From an uncultured Paracoccaceae bacterium (lineage in GTDB: Bacteria > Pseudomonadota > Alphaproteobacteria > Rhodobacterales > Rhodobacteraceae): 64,000 nucleotides of DNA. The DNA lies in NCBI GenBank assembly GCA_947489325.1, contig CANLDA010000015.1:22138-86137 (forward strand), read 5' to 3'. The translations under genes were made by a program, and so were the position numbers. The notes beneath the pieces are model-generated. The model saw only the letters and a list, made by a program, of their open reading frames with translations, ran no database searches and was not told the DNA's origin. Positions 46,450-55,649 of this stretch are shown here, one piece after another. Positions within the stretch are counted from its first letter, which is position 1. Every line of letters starts with the position of its first letter.

Positions 46450-47994
46450 ATGACCAAAGTAAGCAGACGCGGCCTATTGAAAACTGGTGCAGCAGCAAGT
46501 GTACTTGCCGCAACTGGTGTTCAAGTAGCAGCCGCCCCGTCGCGTGGCGGTACACTGCGTCTTGGCTTGGCTGGCGCGAACACGTCAGACAGCTGGGACA
46601 GCCGGACACACTCTGACAGCTATATGATTATGGCAGGTCACGGTGCGGTGTTTGATACACTGACCGAAGTTGCCGCAAACGGCGAATTGGTTGGCGAACT
46701 GGCCGAAAGCTGGGAAGCATCCCCTGACGCCGTGACTTGGACATTCAAGTTGCGTCAAGGTGTGACATTCCACGACGGCAAAGCGTTTGGCGCCGACGAT
46801 GTGATCGCATCTCTTGGCATGCACACCGAAGAAGGTGCAAAATCAGCGGCGAAGCCTATCGTTTCTGCCATCACTGAAATGAAGAAGCTGGGCGAGCACG
46901 AAGTTCAGATGACTCTGAAAGCGGGCAACGCGGACTTCCCATTCCTGCTGTCAGATTATCACCTTTGCATGTTCCCTGCTGGCAACATTGAAGCCTCGAT
47001 TGCTCAAGGTATCGGCACTGGCATGTATAAGGTCGAGAGCTTCGATCCCGGTGTACGTACCACTCTGAGCCGTGTTGATGGCCACTATAAAGATGGCCGC
47101 GCAGGTTGGTTTGATTCGATTGAAATTATCGCGATCAATGACTCTTCGGCACGTATGAATGCGTTGATGACTGGTCAGGTTGACGCCGTGAACCGCGTTG
47201 ATTTCAAAACAGAGCCATTGATGAAAGCAAATCCAGCCGTCAATATCTTTGAGGTGACCGGTAACCAGCACTTTACCTTCCCAATGCTGACCAATGTTGC
47301 ACCATTTGATAATGTCAACGTTCGTAAGGCATTGAAGCATGGTGTGAACCGTCAGGAATTGGTCGACAAGATCCTTCTGGGTCATGGCGCTGTGTCCAAT
47401 GACAACCCAATTGGCCCTGCAAACCAGTATTTTGCTGATGATCTGCCAATGAATGACTATGATCCAGACAAGGCGCGCCATTACCTGAAAGAAGCGGGTA
47501 TGGACAGCTTGGATATTGATCTGTCTGCATCTAACGCAGCCTTCCCGGGTGCGGTCGACGCGGCACAGCTGTATCAGGCTTCGGCCAAAGCAGGCGGTAT
47601 CAACATCAACGTGGTACAAGAACCAGCTGATGGGTATTGGTCCAACGTTTGGCTGAAAAAGCCATGGTGTGCGTGCTACTGGTCAGGTCGTGCGACCGAA
47701 GATTGGATGTTCTCTACGGCGTATGAATCTGGTGTTCCTTGGAATGACCACTTCTGGGAAAATGCGCGCTTCCAAGAGCTGCTGTTGTCTGCACGTGCGG
47801 AGCTGGACAGCGACAAGCGTCGTACTCAGTACCATGAAATGCAGGCCTTGATATCTTCCGAAGGTGGCACGGTTATCCCGATGTACGCAAACTATGTTGA
47901 CGCGCACAGCACCAAGCTCACCAACTCGGGCACCATTGGTAACGTGTTCCAGATGGACAGCTCGCGCTTTATGGAGCGTTGGTGGTTCGCCTGA
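46450..47994 (+). CDS. ABC transporter substrate-binding protein, family 5, Tat-exported
   Basis: 514 residues. The twin-arginine signal is SRRGLLKTGAAAS (Arg6-Arg7). Family 5 signatures are present: DTLTEVAANGELVGELAESWE near 65, WTFKLRQGVTFHDGKAFGADDV near 97 (in two parts) and NVRKALKHGVNRQELV near 290. Such proteins bind peptides, opines or similar compounds; the ligand cannot be named. It is last in the operon, after two hairpins, and is followed by a strong terminator. Confidence 0.92.
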   Translation: MTKVSRRGLLKTGAAASVLAATGVQVAAAPSRGGTLRLGLAGANTSDSWDSRTHSDSYMIMAGHGAVFDTLTEVAANGELVGELAESWEASPDAVTWTFKLRQGVTFHDGKAFGADDVIASLGMHTEEGAKSAAKPIVSAITEMKKLGEHEVQMTLKAGNADFPFLLSDYHLCMFPAGNIEASIAQGIGTGMYKVESFDPGVRTTLSRVDGHYKDGRAGWFDSIEIIAINDSSARMNALMTGQVDAVNRVDFKTEPLMKANPAVNIFEVTGNQHFTFPMLTNVAPFDNVNVRKALKHGVNRQELVDKILLGHGAVSNDNPIGPANQYFADDLPMNDYDPDKARHYLKEAGMDSLDIDLSASNAAFPGAVDAAQLYQASAKAGGININVVQEPADGYWSNVWLKKPWCACYWSGRATEDWMFSTAYESGVPWNDHFWENARFQELLLSARAELDSDKRRTQYHEMQALISSEGGTVIPMYANYVDAHSTKLTNSGTIGNVFQMDSSRFMERWWFA

Positions 47995-48016
47995 TTCACA
48001 GCGACATAACTAATAG

Positions 48017-48044
48017 AAACGCCCCGCAACTTGCGGGGCGTTTT
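48017..48044 (+). terminator. Terminator after the ABC importer operon
   Basis: AAACGCCCCGCA, three-base loop, TGCGGGGCGTTT and more T: a 12-bp perfect stem. Confidence 0.92.
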
Positions 48045-48212
48045 GTGTTTATAGACCTTCTGCGAGCTGTCGGTCATATTCAGCCGCATCAAATCAGCCC
48101 AATGACATCTGAACTTGGCGCTTTGGGGCATGTGTGGAATCTCAATACTTCCACGCACCAACGAAAAATTAATACCTTTGAGCCGAATTATGCAGGAGTC
48201 ATTCCCACCCCC

Positions 48213-48241
48213 TTGCAGACTCAGCATTCCTGACGTATATG
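48213..48241 (+). promoter_or_regulatory. Probable promoter of rimP-nusA-infB operon
   Basis: TTGCAG (48213-48218) and TATATG (48236-48241) with exactly 17 bases between. A start near 48248 would give a leader of about 93 bases that contains the hairpins described next. Confidence 0.5.
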
Positions 48242-48296
48242 CATTTTCAACAGCGGCACGGTCGGGGTTACCCGGACGTACCACCGGGAAATATCG

Positions 48297-48319
48297 ACGG
48301 GCCGCGGGCCCGTTTTTTT
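48297..48319 (+). terminator. Terminator-like hairpin (attenuator) in the rimP leader
   Basis: ACGGGCC GCG GGCCCGT followed by TTTTTT: a classic intrinsic terminator located downstream of the predicted promoter and only 22 bases before rimP, so it would cut the operon's own message unless prevented. Upstream CGGG GTTA CCCG (48263-48274) and CCGG...CCGG (48272-48287) offer competing pairings. Confidence 0.65.
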
Positions 48320-48340
48320 GTGCCCGCATTAAAGGAATGA

Positions 48341-48931
48341 ATGCTCGCTATGAGTGACATGATAGCCAAAGCAGCAATCGATAGACGATTGGCCGAAATC
48401 GTTACCCCAGTCATCGAAGACATGGGGTTTGAGCTGGTGCGTCTGCGCTTGCAGGGCGGTAATACACATACGTTGCAGGTCATGGCAGAACGCCCCGGGG
48501 GCGGCATCGAAGTGGATGACTGCGCCAAGATCAGCAACGCAATCAGCGCCATCCTGGATGTCGAAGACCCTCTTTCAGATTCATATACGCTTGAGGTCGG
48601 AAGTCCCGGCGTTGATCGCCCTCTGACGCGGCTTAAGGATTTTGACGCCTATGAGGGCTATGAGGCCAAAATTGAAACCAGCGAGTTGATCGACGGGCGC
48701 AAGCGCTTTCGTGGAATCCTTGCTGGCATCGAAGGTGAGGAAGTTCTGATCAACATAGATCAGAACGGCGAAACTGTAACTGTGGGCCTGCAATTTGATT
48801 GGCTGGCAGATGCCAAGCTGATGCTGACAGACGACCTGATCAAAGAAATGCTGCGTCAGCGTAAGGCGGCCGGCACCCTGAACGAAGACGCATTTGACGA
48901 GATTACGACCGAAGGGTCTGAGGAGGACTAA
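48341..48931 (+). CDS. rimP: Ribosome maturation factor RimP
   Basis: Needed for 30S subunit maturation. 196 residues. The core [22 protein letters not shown] (split here as [11 protein letters not shown] and [11 protein letters not shown]) and [33 protein letters not shown] are the family marks. ATG 48341 has AAAGGA four bases upstream; ATG 48350 ([11 protein letters not shown]) is an alternative. First gene of rimP-nusA-ylxR-infB. Confidence 0.93.
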   Translation: MLAMSDMIAKAAIDRRLAEIVTPVIEDMGFELVRLRLQGGNTHTLQVMAERPGGGIEVDDCAKISNAISAILDVEDPLSDSYTLEVGSPGVDRPLTRLKDFDAYEGYEAKIETSELIDGRKRFRGILAGIEGEEVLINIDQNGETVTVGLQFDWLADAKLMLTDDLIKEMLRQRKAAGTLNEDAFDEITTEGSEED

Positions 48932-48935
48932 GAAC

Positions 48936-50555
48936 ATGGCAATCACCTCTGCAAACCAGTTGGAACTGCTGCAAACCGCCGAGGCAGTGGCCCGCGAAAA
49001 GATGATCGACCCTGGTCTGGTTATCGAAGCGATGGAAGAATCCCTCGCGCGTGCCGCGAAATCCCGCTACGGCGCGGAAATGGACATTCGCGTAGCGATT
49101 GACCGCAAGACCGGCAAGGCAACATTCACCCGTGTGCGCACAGTGGTCGAGGATGAAGAGCTTGAGAACTATCAAGCGGAATTCACCATCGAGCAGGCCA
49201 AACAGTATATGGCCGATCCCGAAGTGGGCAGCCAATACATTGAGGAAATTCCTCCGGTTGAAATGGGCCGTATCGCGGCACAATCCGCCAAACAGGTGAT
49301 CTTGCAAAAGGTTCGCGAAGCAGAGCGTGACCGTCAGTTCGAAGAATTTAAAGACCGCGCAGGCACCATCATCAACGGTGTGGTTAAACGCGAAGAATAC
49401 GGCAATGTTATCGTGGACGTGGGTCGTGGTGAAGGTATCCTGCGCCGCAACGAAAAAATCGGCCGCGAAAGCTATCGCCCGAATGACCGCGTGCGTTGCT
49501 TTATCAAAGATGTGCGCCGTGAGACCCGTGGCCCACAGATTTTCCTGAGCCGCACCGCGCCAGAATTCATGGCAGAGCTGTTCAAGATGGAAGTGCCGGA
49601 AATCTATGACGGCATCATTGAAATCAAGGCCGTGGCACGTGATCCCGGTTCGCGTGCAAAGATCGCTGTGATTTCTCATGATGGGTCGATCGATCCTGTG
49701 GGCGCATGTGTTGGTATGCGCGGCAGTCGTGTTCAGGCTGTTGTCAACGAATTGCAGGGCGAAAAGATCGACATCATTCCATGGAATGAAGATCAGCCAA
49801 CGTTCCTTGTGAACGCGCTGCAACCTGCCGAAGTGTCCAAAGTTGTTTTGGATGAAGAAGCAGGCAAAATTGAAGTCGTTGTTCCTGAAGAGCAGCTTTC
49901 TCTGGCAATTGGCCGTCGTGGTCAAAACGTGCGTCTGGCCAGCCAGCTGACCGCGCTTGATATCGACATTATGACAGAAGCAGAAGATTCCGCACGTCGT
50001 CAGAAAGAATTTGAATCCCGCACTAAGCTGTTCATGGAAACGCTGGATGTGGACGAATTCTTTGCTCAGCTTCTAGTATCCGAAGGCTTTACCAATCTCG
50101 AAGAGGTTGGATATGTCGAACTGGACGAACTGCTGGTTATCGATGGCGTTGATGAAAGCACTGCGCATGAACTTCAGGCGCGCGCGCGTGATTTCATTGA
50201 AGCAAAAGCAAAAGCCGCGCTTGATGCGGCCCGTGCATTGGGTGCCGAAGACAGTCTGATCGCATTTGAGGGCCTGACACCTCAAATGGTAGAAGCGCTG
50301 GCCAAGGATGACGTCAAGACACTGGAAGATTTCGCAACATGTGCTGACTGGGAACTGGCCGGTGGCTGGACAACAGTCGAAGGTGAACGGGTCAAGGATG
50401 ACGGCATTCTGGAACCCTTTGGCATGACTTTGGAAGAAGCGCAGGGCATGGTTATGACTGCGCGTATCATTCTGGGCTGGGTGGATCCTGCCGAACTGGA
50501 AAGCAACGAAGACGACACCGAAGAAGCTGACTCCGAAGAGGAGACCGAGGCCTGA
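48936..50555 (+). CDS. nusA: Transcription termination/antitermination factor NusA
   Basis: Binds RNA polymerase and nascent RNA to control pausing, termination and antitermination. 539 residues: N-terminal polymerase-binding domain (1-125), S1 domain (about 135-200), two KH domains (about 205-345, GACVGMRGSRVQAVV; AIGRRGQNVRLASQL) and C-terminal helix-hairpin-helix repeats, ending in an acidic tail. ATG 48936 follows AGGAGG. The stop codon is embedded in a perfect hairpin. Confidence 0.96.
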   Translation: MAITSANQLELLQTAEAVAREKMIDPGLVIEAMEESLARAAKSRYGAEMDIRVAIDRKTGKATFTRVRTVVEDEELENYQAEFTIEQAKQYMADPEVGSQYIEEIPPVEMGRIAAQSAKQVILQKVREAERDRQFEEFKDRAGTIINGVVKREEYGNVIVDVGRGEGILRRNEKIGRESYRPNDRVRCFIKDVRRETRGPQIFLSRTAPEFMAELFKMEVPEIYDGIIEIKAVARDPGSRAKIAVISHDGSIDPVGACVGMRGSRVQAVVNELQGEKIDIIPWNEDQPTFLVNALQPAEVSKVVLDEEAGKIEVVVPEEQLSLAIGRRGQNVRLASQLTALDIDIMTEAEDSARRQKEFESRTKLFMETLDVDEFFAQLLVSEGFTNLEEVGYVELDELLVIDGVDESTAHELQARARDFIEAKAKAALDAARALGAEDSLIAFEGLTPQMVEALAKDDVKTLEDFATCADWELAGGWTTVEGERVKDDGILEPFGMTLEEAQGMVMTARIILGWVDPAELESNEDDTEEADSEEETEA

Positions 50556-50568
50556 TCGCAGGCCTCGG
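50545..50568 (+). promoter_or_regulatory. Perfect hairpin over the nusA stop codon
   Basis: CCGAGGCCTG ATCG CAGGCCTCGG: a 10-bp stem with a four-base loop and no T-run. The nusA TGA lies at the stem-loop boundary and the ylxR start is ten bases after the hairpin. Confidence 0.6.
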
Positions 50569-50578
50569 GAGTCTTAGG

Positions 50579-51211
50579 ATGGGGCGCGGAAAGCGATCCA
50601 ATGACCAGCAGGATGGTCCAGAGCGTAAATGCATCGCCACAGGCGAGGTGCAGCAAACGCATGGAATGATCCGTTTTGTGGTCGGGCCAGAAGATCAGGT
50701 CGTTCCAGATATTCTGGGCAAGTTGCCGGGTCGTGGTATTTGGGTTGCGGCTGATCGCAAAGCCTTGGATTTGGCTTCGAAGAAAGGGCTGTTTGCCCGT
50801 TCTGCGAAGCAGCCGGTCAAAGTGCCCGAAGGGCTGACTGATTTGATCGAGAAGCAACTGACGCGCCGGGTGATCGAATTGATTAGCATGGCACGAAAAT
50901 CCGGTGACGCAGTCGCAGGATATGAAAAGGTAAAGGACTGGCTGGGCAAAGAAGAAGCACAGGTTCTGATTCAGGCCTCTGATGGGTCTGGACGCGGTAA
51001 GACGAAATTAAGTACGCCGCACTTTGGTACCTACATCGGTTGGTTGACAGCAGATGAATTGGGTTTGGCTTTTGGGCGACAAACTGTGATACATGGGGCG
51101 CTTGCGTCTGGCGGACTCGCAAAACGTGTTGTACAGGAAGCGCAAAGACTAAAAGGCGTACGCGAAATTACGGCGGCAGGGGCCGTCGGAAAGGGTAAGA
51201 CAGCTAGATGA
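50579..51211 (+). CDS. YlxR (DUF448) RNA-binding protein fused to an L7Ae-like domain
   Basis: 210 residues. The N-terminal YlxR domain has [10 protein letters not shown] near 15 and a [13 protein letters not shown] stretch; the C-terminal half (about 95-195) resembles the ribosomal L7Ae/YlxQ-like fold ([18 protein letters not shown]). In Gram-positives YlxR and YlxQ are separate genes between nusA and infB; here they appear as one protein, as in other alphaproteobacteria. The stop overlaps the infB ATG. Confidence 0.9.
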   Translation: MGRGKRSNDQQDGPERKCIATGEVQQTHGMIRFVVGPEDQVVPDILGKLPGRGIWVAADRKALDLASKKGLFARSAKQPVKVPEGLTDLIEKQLTRRVIELISMARKSGDAVAGYEKVKDWLGKEEAQVLIQASDGSGRGKTKLSTPHFGTYIGWLTADELGLAFGRQTVIHGALASGGLAKRVVQEAQRLKGVREITAAGAVGKGKTAR

Positions 51212-53718
51212 GCGATGACGGCAAAAAGACTTTGGGTGTACGTGGCGGACCGCGCGCAGGCAATGTGAAGCAAAGCTTCAGTCATGGGCGGACCAAAAAC
51301 GTCGTTGTGGAAACCAAACGCAAACGCGTAGTGGTGCCGAAACCTGGTGCAGGCAAGCCCGGCATGGGGTCTGCAAAAGCGTCTGGTGATCCATCACGTC
51401 GCCCGGCGGGCATTTCCGACGCGGAAATGGAACGCCGGATGAAGGCGCTGCAGGCCGCCAAGGCCCGCGAAGCAGAAGACAATGCAAAACGTGCAGCCGA
51501 CGAAAAAGCCCGCGAAGAAGATCGTGCGCGTCGTCGTCTGGAAATCGAAGCCAAGGAACGCGAACAGCGTGAGGCGGAAGAGCGTGCCAAGGAAAAAGCT
51601 GAGGAAGAAGAGCGCAAGCGTCAGGAGACTGCAGAGGCGGCTAAACGCGCTGCTGCTGAAGCTGCCGCTGCTGCGGCTCCTGCCCCGGCTGCTGCTGCGC
51701 CTCGTTCCGAAGGTGGGCCAAGTCGTCCGACACCAAACAAACCCGCACCAGCGGCCACACCGCGCAAAGCGGATCGCGAACGCGATCGCAATCAGCGCAA
51801 CAAGGGTGCCGATGACAGTCGTCGTTCTGGCAAACTGACACTCAGCCAAGCCACTGGTGGTGGCGGTAATCGTCATCGCTCTATGGCGGCGATGAAGCGT
51901 AAACAAGAACGCGCACGCCAAAAGGCGATGGGCGGTATGGTTGAACGTGAAAAGGTTGTTCGTGATGTGCAGTTGCCAGAGGCGATTGTCGTTTCTGAGC
52001 TGGCAAACCGTATGGCAGAACGCGTTGGTGAAGTTGTTAAATCGCTCATGAATATGGGTATGATGGTGACGCAGAACCAAACAATTGACGCGGATACTGC
52101 GGAATTGATTATCGAAGAATTCGGCCACAAGGTTGTGCGGGTTTCTGACGCTGACGTTGAAGACGTGATTCAACAGATCGAAGAAAACGCAGAAGATTTG
52201 CAAGACCGTCCTCCGGTTATCACCATCATGGGTCACGTTGACCACGGTAAAACCTCTTTGCTGGATGCGATCCGTGACGCCAAAGTCGTTTCTGGCGAGG
52301 CCGGCGGCATCACACAGCATATCGGCGCCTATCAGGTGACAACCGAAAGCGGCACAGTGTTGAGCTTCTTGGATACACCGGGTCACGCGGCCTTTACCTC
52401 AATGCGCTCTCGTGGTGCACAGGTAACGGATATCGTTGTTCTGGTGGTTGCTGCGGATGACTCTGTCATGCCGCAAACCATTGAAGCAATTAACCACGCC
52501 AAAGCGGCGCAGGTTCCAATGATCGTGGCGATCAACAAAATCGACAAACCTGCCGCTGATCCTAACAAAGTACGTGCCGAGCTGCTGCAACACGAAGTAA
52601 TCGTGGAGCAGATGTCCGGTGAGGTGCAGGACGTAGAAGTATCTGCGGTGACTGGCCAAGGTTTGGATGAACTTTTGGAAGCGATTGCGCTGCAATCAGA
52701 AATCCTTGAACTGAAGGCAAACCCTGATCGTGCGGCGCAAGGCGCGGTGATCGAGGCGCAGCTTGATGTGGGTCGCGGTCCTGTGGCGACGGTTCTTATT
52801 CAGACCGGCACATTGCGTCAGGGCGATATTTTTGTTGTCGGTGAGCAGTACGGTAAGGTCCGTGCGCTGATCAATGACAAAGGCGAGCGCGTCAAGGAAG
52901 CTGGGCCATCTGTTCCTGTCGAGGTTCTGGGCCTGAACGGCACACCCGAAGCTGGCGATGTTTTGAACGTGACCGAAACCGAAGCTCAAGCCCGCGAAAT
53001 TGCAGAATACCGCGAACAGGCAGCGAAAGATAAACGTGCTGCTGCTGGTGCTGCAACGACGCTTGAACAATTGATGCAGAAGGCGAAAGAAGACGAAACA
53101 GTCGCCGAACTGCCAATTTTGGTCAAAGCTGACGTGCAGGGTTCTGCCGAGGCTATCGTTCAGGCGATGGAAAAAATTGGCAACGACGAGGTGCGCGTGC
53201 GCGTTCTACACTCTGGTGTGGGTGCGATCACGGAAACCGATGTTGGTCTGGCCGAGGCCTCAGGTGCGCCGGTCATGGGCTTTAACGTCCGTGCCAACGC
53301 ATCTGCGCGTAACACTGCCAACCAAAAAGGCGTGGAAATTCGTTATTACTCGGTCATTTATGACCTTGTGGATGATGTGAAAAAGGCCGCGTCTGGTCTG
53401 TTGTCTGCAGAGATCAAAGAGAACTTTATCGGGTATGCGACAATCAAGGATGTCTTCAAGGTGTCCAACGTCGGCAAAGTTGCGGGCTGTCTGGTTACCG
53501 AAGGTGTGGCACGCCGTTCCGCAGGTGTTCGCCTGCTGCGCGACAACGTGGTTATCCACGAAGGCACACTGAAGACATTGAAGCGCTTCAAAGACGAAGT
53601 ATCGGATGTCCAGTCGGGTCAAGAATGCGGTATGGCATTTGAGAACTATGATGATATCCGCGCAGGCGATGTAATTGAGATCTTTGAACGTCAAGAAGTT
53701 GAACGTAATCTGGACTGA
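51208..53718 (+). CDS. infB: Translation initiation factor IF-2
   Basis: GTPase that brings initiator tRNA to the 30S subunit. 836 residues. The N-terminal region (about 70-230) is a long charged Lys/Glu/Arg coiled coil and an Ala/Pro-rich linker. The GTPase domain has GHVDHGKT at about 342-349, DTPGHAAF and NKIDKP, followed by domains II to IV. Starts within the ylxR stop (ATGA). A bidirectional terminator follows; rbfA and truB, often next, are not here. Confidence 0.96.
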   Translation: MSDDGKKTLGVRGGPRAGNVKQSFSHGRTKNVVVETKRKRVVVPKPGAGKPGMGSAKASGDPSRRPAGISDAEMERRMKALQAAKAREAEDNAKRAADEKAREEDRARRRLEIEAKEREQREAEERAKEKAEEEERKRQETAEAAKRAAAEAAAAAAPAPAAAAPRSEGGPSRPTPNKPAPAATPRKADRERDRNQRNKGADDSRRSGKLTLSQATGGGGNRHRSMAAMKRKQERARQKAMGGMVEREKVVRDVQLPEAIVVSELANRMAERVGEVVKSLMNMGMMVTQNQTIDADTAELIIEEFGHKVVRVSDADVEDVIQQIEENAEDLQDRPPVITIMGHVDHGKTSLLDAIRDAKVVSGEAGGITQHIGAYQVTTESGTVLSFLDTPGHAAFTSMRSRGAQVTDIVVLVVAADDSVMPQTIEAINHAKAAQVPMIVAINKIDKPAADPNKVRAELLQHEVIVEQMSGEVQDVEVSAVTGQGLDELLEAIALQSEILELKANPDRAAQGAVIEAQLDVGRGPVATVLIQTGTLRQGDIFVVGEQYGKVRALINDKGERVKEAGPSVPVEVLGLNGTPEAGDVLNVTETEAQAREIAEYREQAAKDKRAAAGAATTLEQLMQKAKEDETVAELPILVKADVQGSAEAIVQAMEKIGNDEVRVRVLHSGVGAITETDVGLAEASGAPVMGFNVRANASARNTANQKGVEIRYYSVIYDLVDDVKKAASGLLSAEIKENFIGYATIKDVFKVSNVGKVAGCLVTEGVARRSAGVRLLRDNVVIHEGTLKTLKRFKDEVSDVQSGQECGMAFENYDDIRAGDVIEIFERQEVERNLD

Positions 53719-53745
53719 TTATGACGCTGCCATATCGGCACAGAA

Positions 53746-53772
53746 AAAGGGTCGCCCATTGGGCGGCCCTTT
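53746..53772. terminator. Bidirectional terminator between infB and a 40-codon gene
   Basis: AAAGGGTCGCCC ATT GGGCGGCCCTTT, with one T-G pair. T-runs on both strands. Confidence 0.85.
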
Positions 53773-53808
53773 TGTCATTTGCGAAAGACAAAGTTTGGTG
53801 GCTTGACC

Positions 53809-53931
53809 CTAAACTGGTTTACCGGTGTATTCGGTTTCGCCAACGCGGACCGCAATACGACCATCAGGAAGTTTGCGAACAAACATTCCCTGCACAGACA
53901 CACAACTTCCTAAAGTAATCGTTCTCAACAT
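53809..53931 (-). CDS. Small conserved-looking 40-residue protein
   Basis: A 41-codon frame on the minus strand starting ATG 53931 and ending TAG. The protein opens MLRTITLGSCVSVQGMFVRK, continues LPDGRIAVRVGETEYTG and ends KPV. GGGGGGA lies seven bases before the ATG, a strong ribosome binding site, and the infB terminator works in its direction too. The alternating hydrophobic pattern suggests a small beta-barrel. I recall similar very short proteins in Rhodobacterales but no function. It would be missed by length cut-offs. Confidence 0.7.
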   Translation of the reverse strand: MLRTITLGSCVSVQGMFVRKLPDGRIAVRVGETEYTGKPV

Positions 53932-54021
53932 GCCGAAATCCCCCCAGATTTGATGGCTATGTTTCCATTGTCTCAAAGTTACTTCAAGATTTCGTTAAAA
54001 GAAACATGATTTCGCGACGAA

Positions 54022-54420
54022 TTACAGCCAATCACGCAATATCGGAATAAGGGGGATGTCGGCGGGGGGCATTGGATAGTCCCGCAACTGGTTTGGGCGC
54101 ACCCATTTTAGCACCTGATTTTCTTGCGGTTGGGGCGTGCCCTCCCATTTGCGACAAGCAAACAGCGGCATCAGCAGGTGAAAATCATCATAGGTGTGGC
54201 TGGCAAAGGTCAGTGGCGCAAGGCAGCTTTGCCAGGTGTTGATGCCCAGCTCTTCTTGCAGTTCTCGGATTAGCGCCGCCTCTGGGGTTTCGCCAACCTC
54301 TACCTTGCCACCGGGAAATTCCCACAAGCCAGCCATGGATTTGCCTTCGGGGCGCTGCGCCAAAAGCACCCGCCCATCCACGTCAATCAATGCAACTGCG
54401 GAAACAAGAACCGTTTTCAC
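54022..54420 (-). CDS. mutT: 8-oxo-dGTP diphosphatase MutT
   Basis: Removes oxidised dGTP from the nucleotide pool. 132 residues. The Nudix box starts GGKVEVGETPEAA and ends RELQEELGI near residues 38-60; WEFPGGK precedes it and the small size fits MutT. GTG start overlapping the argJ stop by four bases (GTGA), so it is translationally coupled to argJ. Confidence 0.92.
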   Translation of the reverse strand: MKTVLVSAVALIDVDGRVLLAQRPEGKSMAGLWEFPGGKVEVGETPEAALIRELQEELGINTWQSCLAPLTFASHTYDDFHLLMPLFACRKWEGTPQPQENQVLKWVRPNQLRDYPMPPADIPLIPILRDWL

Positions 54421-55646
54421 GACCGATAATCCGCGTTGATTTCGATATATCCGTGGGTCAAATCACAGGTCCAAACGGTGGATGTGCCATCGCCAAGTCC
54501 CAAATCGACGCCGATGTTCAGTTCGGCCTGTTTCATATAATCGGCACCGGTTTCTTCGGAGTAGGTGGGTGACACCCAGCCATTTTCCGCAACCACAATA
54601 TCACCGAACCGGATGGTCAGCAGATCACGGTCTGCCGCCGCACCTGATTTCCCGATGGCCATGACGACACGACCCCAGTTGGGATCCTCACCCGCAACGG
54701 CAGTTTTGATCAAAGGAGAGTTGGCAATCGCCATAGCATGGATGCGGGCATCCGCGTCATTGGCCGCGCCAGTGACGTTAATTTCTACAAATTTGGTGGC
54801 CCCTTCACCGTCCTTGACCACCTGATGTGCAAGATCTTGCATGACGCCGTGCAGGGCCGCGCGAAATTCGGTGGAATCTGCGCTAATCTCTACGCCGGAG
54901 GCACCTGTCGCACCCAGCAACAATGTGTCAGAGGTAGAGGTATCACTGTCCACCGTGATTGCGTTAAAAGTGATCTCGTTCAGCTCTGACAACATTGATT
55001 GTAGAGCAGGGCGGGCAATTTTTGCATCGGTGAATATATACACCAACATCGTCGCCATATCTGGCGCAATCATGCCTGATCCTTTGGCGATGCCTGCAAT
55101 TTTAACCGTTTGTCCATCCACGGAAATTTCAGCTGTCGCGCCTTTGGAAAACGTATCCGTCGTACGGATGCCATCAGCGGCATCCTGCATGGCAGAGGCC
55201 GACAAAGCGGCGCGCGCCTCGTCCAGTTTTGCGGTGATGCGATCATGTGGCAAAGCCTCACCAATCACGCCAGTGGAAGAGGTGAACACGCGGCTTTGTG
55301 GCAGGCCAAGGCAGTTTGCCACAGCGCTTGTGATGGCATCTACAGAGGCTGTTCCATTGCGCCCTGTGAACGCATTGGCATTCCCTGAATTCACCAAGAT
55401 GGCGGCCCCTTCACCGCCATCAAGGCCGATTTTTTCCTGACAATCCAAAACCGCAGCTGACCGTGTTGCCGATCGTGTGAAAACCCCCGCCATGGTGGAC
55501 CCGGGCGCCAATCGCATCAGGGTCACATCTTTGCGGTTTTGGTATTTCACCCCTGCTTCGACAGCGGCGAATTCAACGCCGTCAATCACAGGAAGATCAG
55601 GAAAAGAGGCCGGGGCAAGCGGGGAAACCGCGGTAATGGTTGCCAT
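54417..55646 (-). CDS. argJ: Glutamate N-acetyltransferase / ornithine acetyltransferase ArgJ
   Basis: Transfers acetyl from acetylornithine to glutamate, closing the arginine acetyl cycle. 409 residues, with the self-cleavage site and nucleophile threonine in PDMATMLVY near residue 190; cleavage before the Thr gives alpha and beta chains. KGSGMIAPDMATM and ILVNSGNANAFTG are signatures. Whether it is bifunctional (also using acetyl-CoA) cannot be told. Starts three bases after the parvulin gene stop. Confidence 0.95.
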   Translation of the reverse strand: MATITAVSPLAPASFPDLPVIDGVEFAAVEAGVKYQNRKDVTLMRLAPGSTMAGVFTRSATRSAAVLDCQEKIGLDGGEGAAILVNSGNANAFTGRNGTASVDAITSAVANCLGLPQSRVFTSSTGVIGEALPHDRITAKLDEARAALSASAMQDAADGIRTTDTFSKGATAEISVDGQTVKIAGIAKGSGMIAPDMATMLVYIFTDAKIARPALQSMLSELNEITFNAITVDSDTSTSDTLLLGATGASGVEISADSTEFRAALHGVMQDLAHQVVKDGEGATKFVEINVTGAANDADARIHAMAIANSPLIKTAVAGEDPNWGRVVMAIGKSGAAADRDLLTIRFGDIVVAENGWVSPTYSEETGADYMKQAELNIGVDLGLGDGTSTVWTCDLTHGYIEINADYRS

Positions 55647-55649
55647 TTA

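Larger units (their letters stand above)
48045..48340 (+). promoter_or_regulatory. Intergenic region with rimP promoter and leader
   Basis: No gene is supported in this 296-base stretch. Its second half holds a promoter-like pair (48213-48241), two overlapping hairpins (48263-48287) and a terminator-like hairpin (48297-48319) before rimP, listed separately. I see nothing interpretable in 48045-48210. Confidence 0.6.

Noticed and set aside
48903..49925. Long minus-strand frame across nusA
   Set aside because: Antisense shadow of a highly conserved gene, with Phe/His-rich unnatural composition.
51394..52386. Long minus-strand frame across infB
   Set aside because: Antisense shadow of infB, low-complexity Arg/Ser/Phe composition and no start signals.
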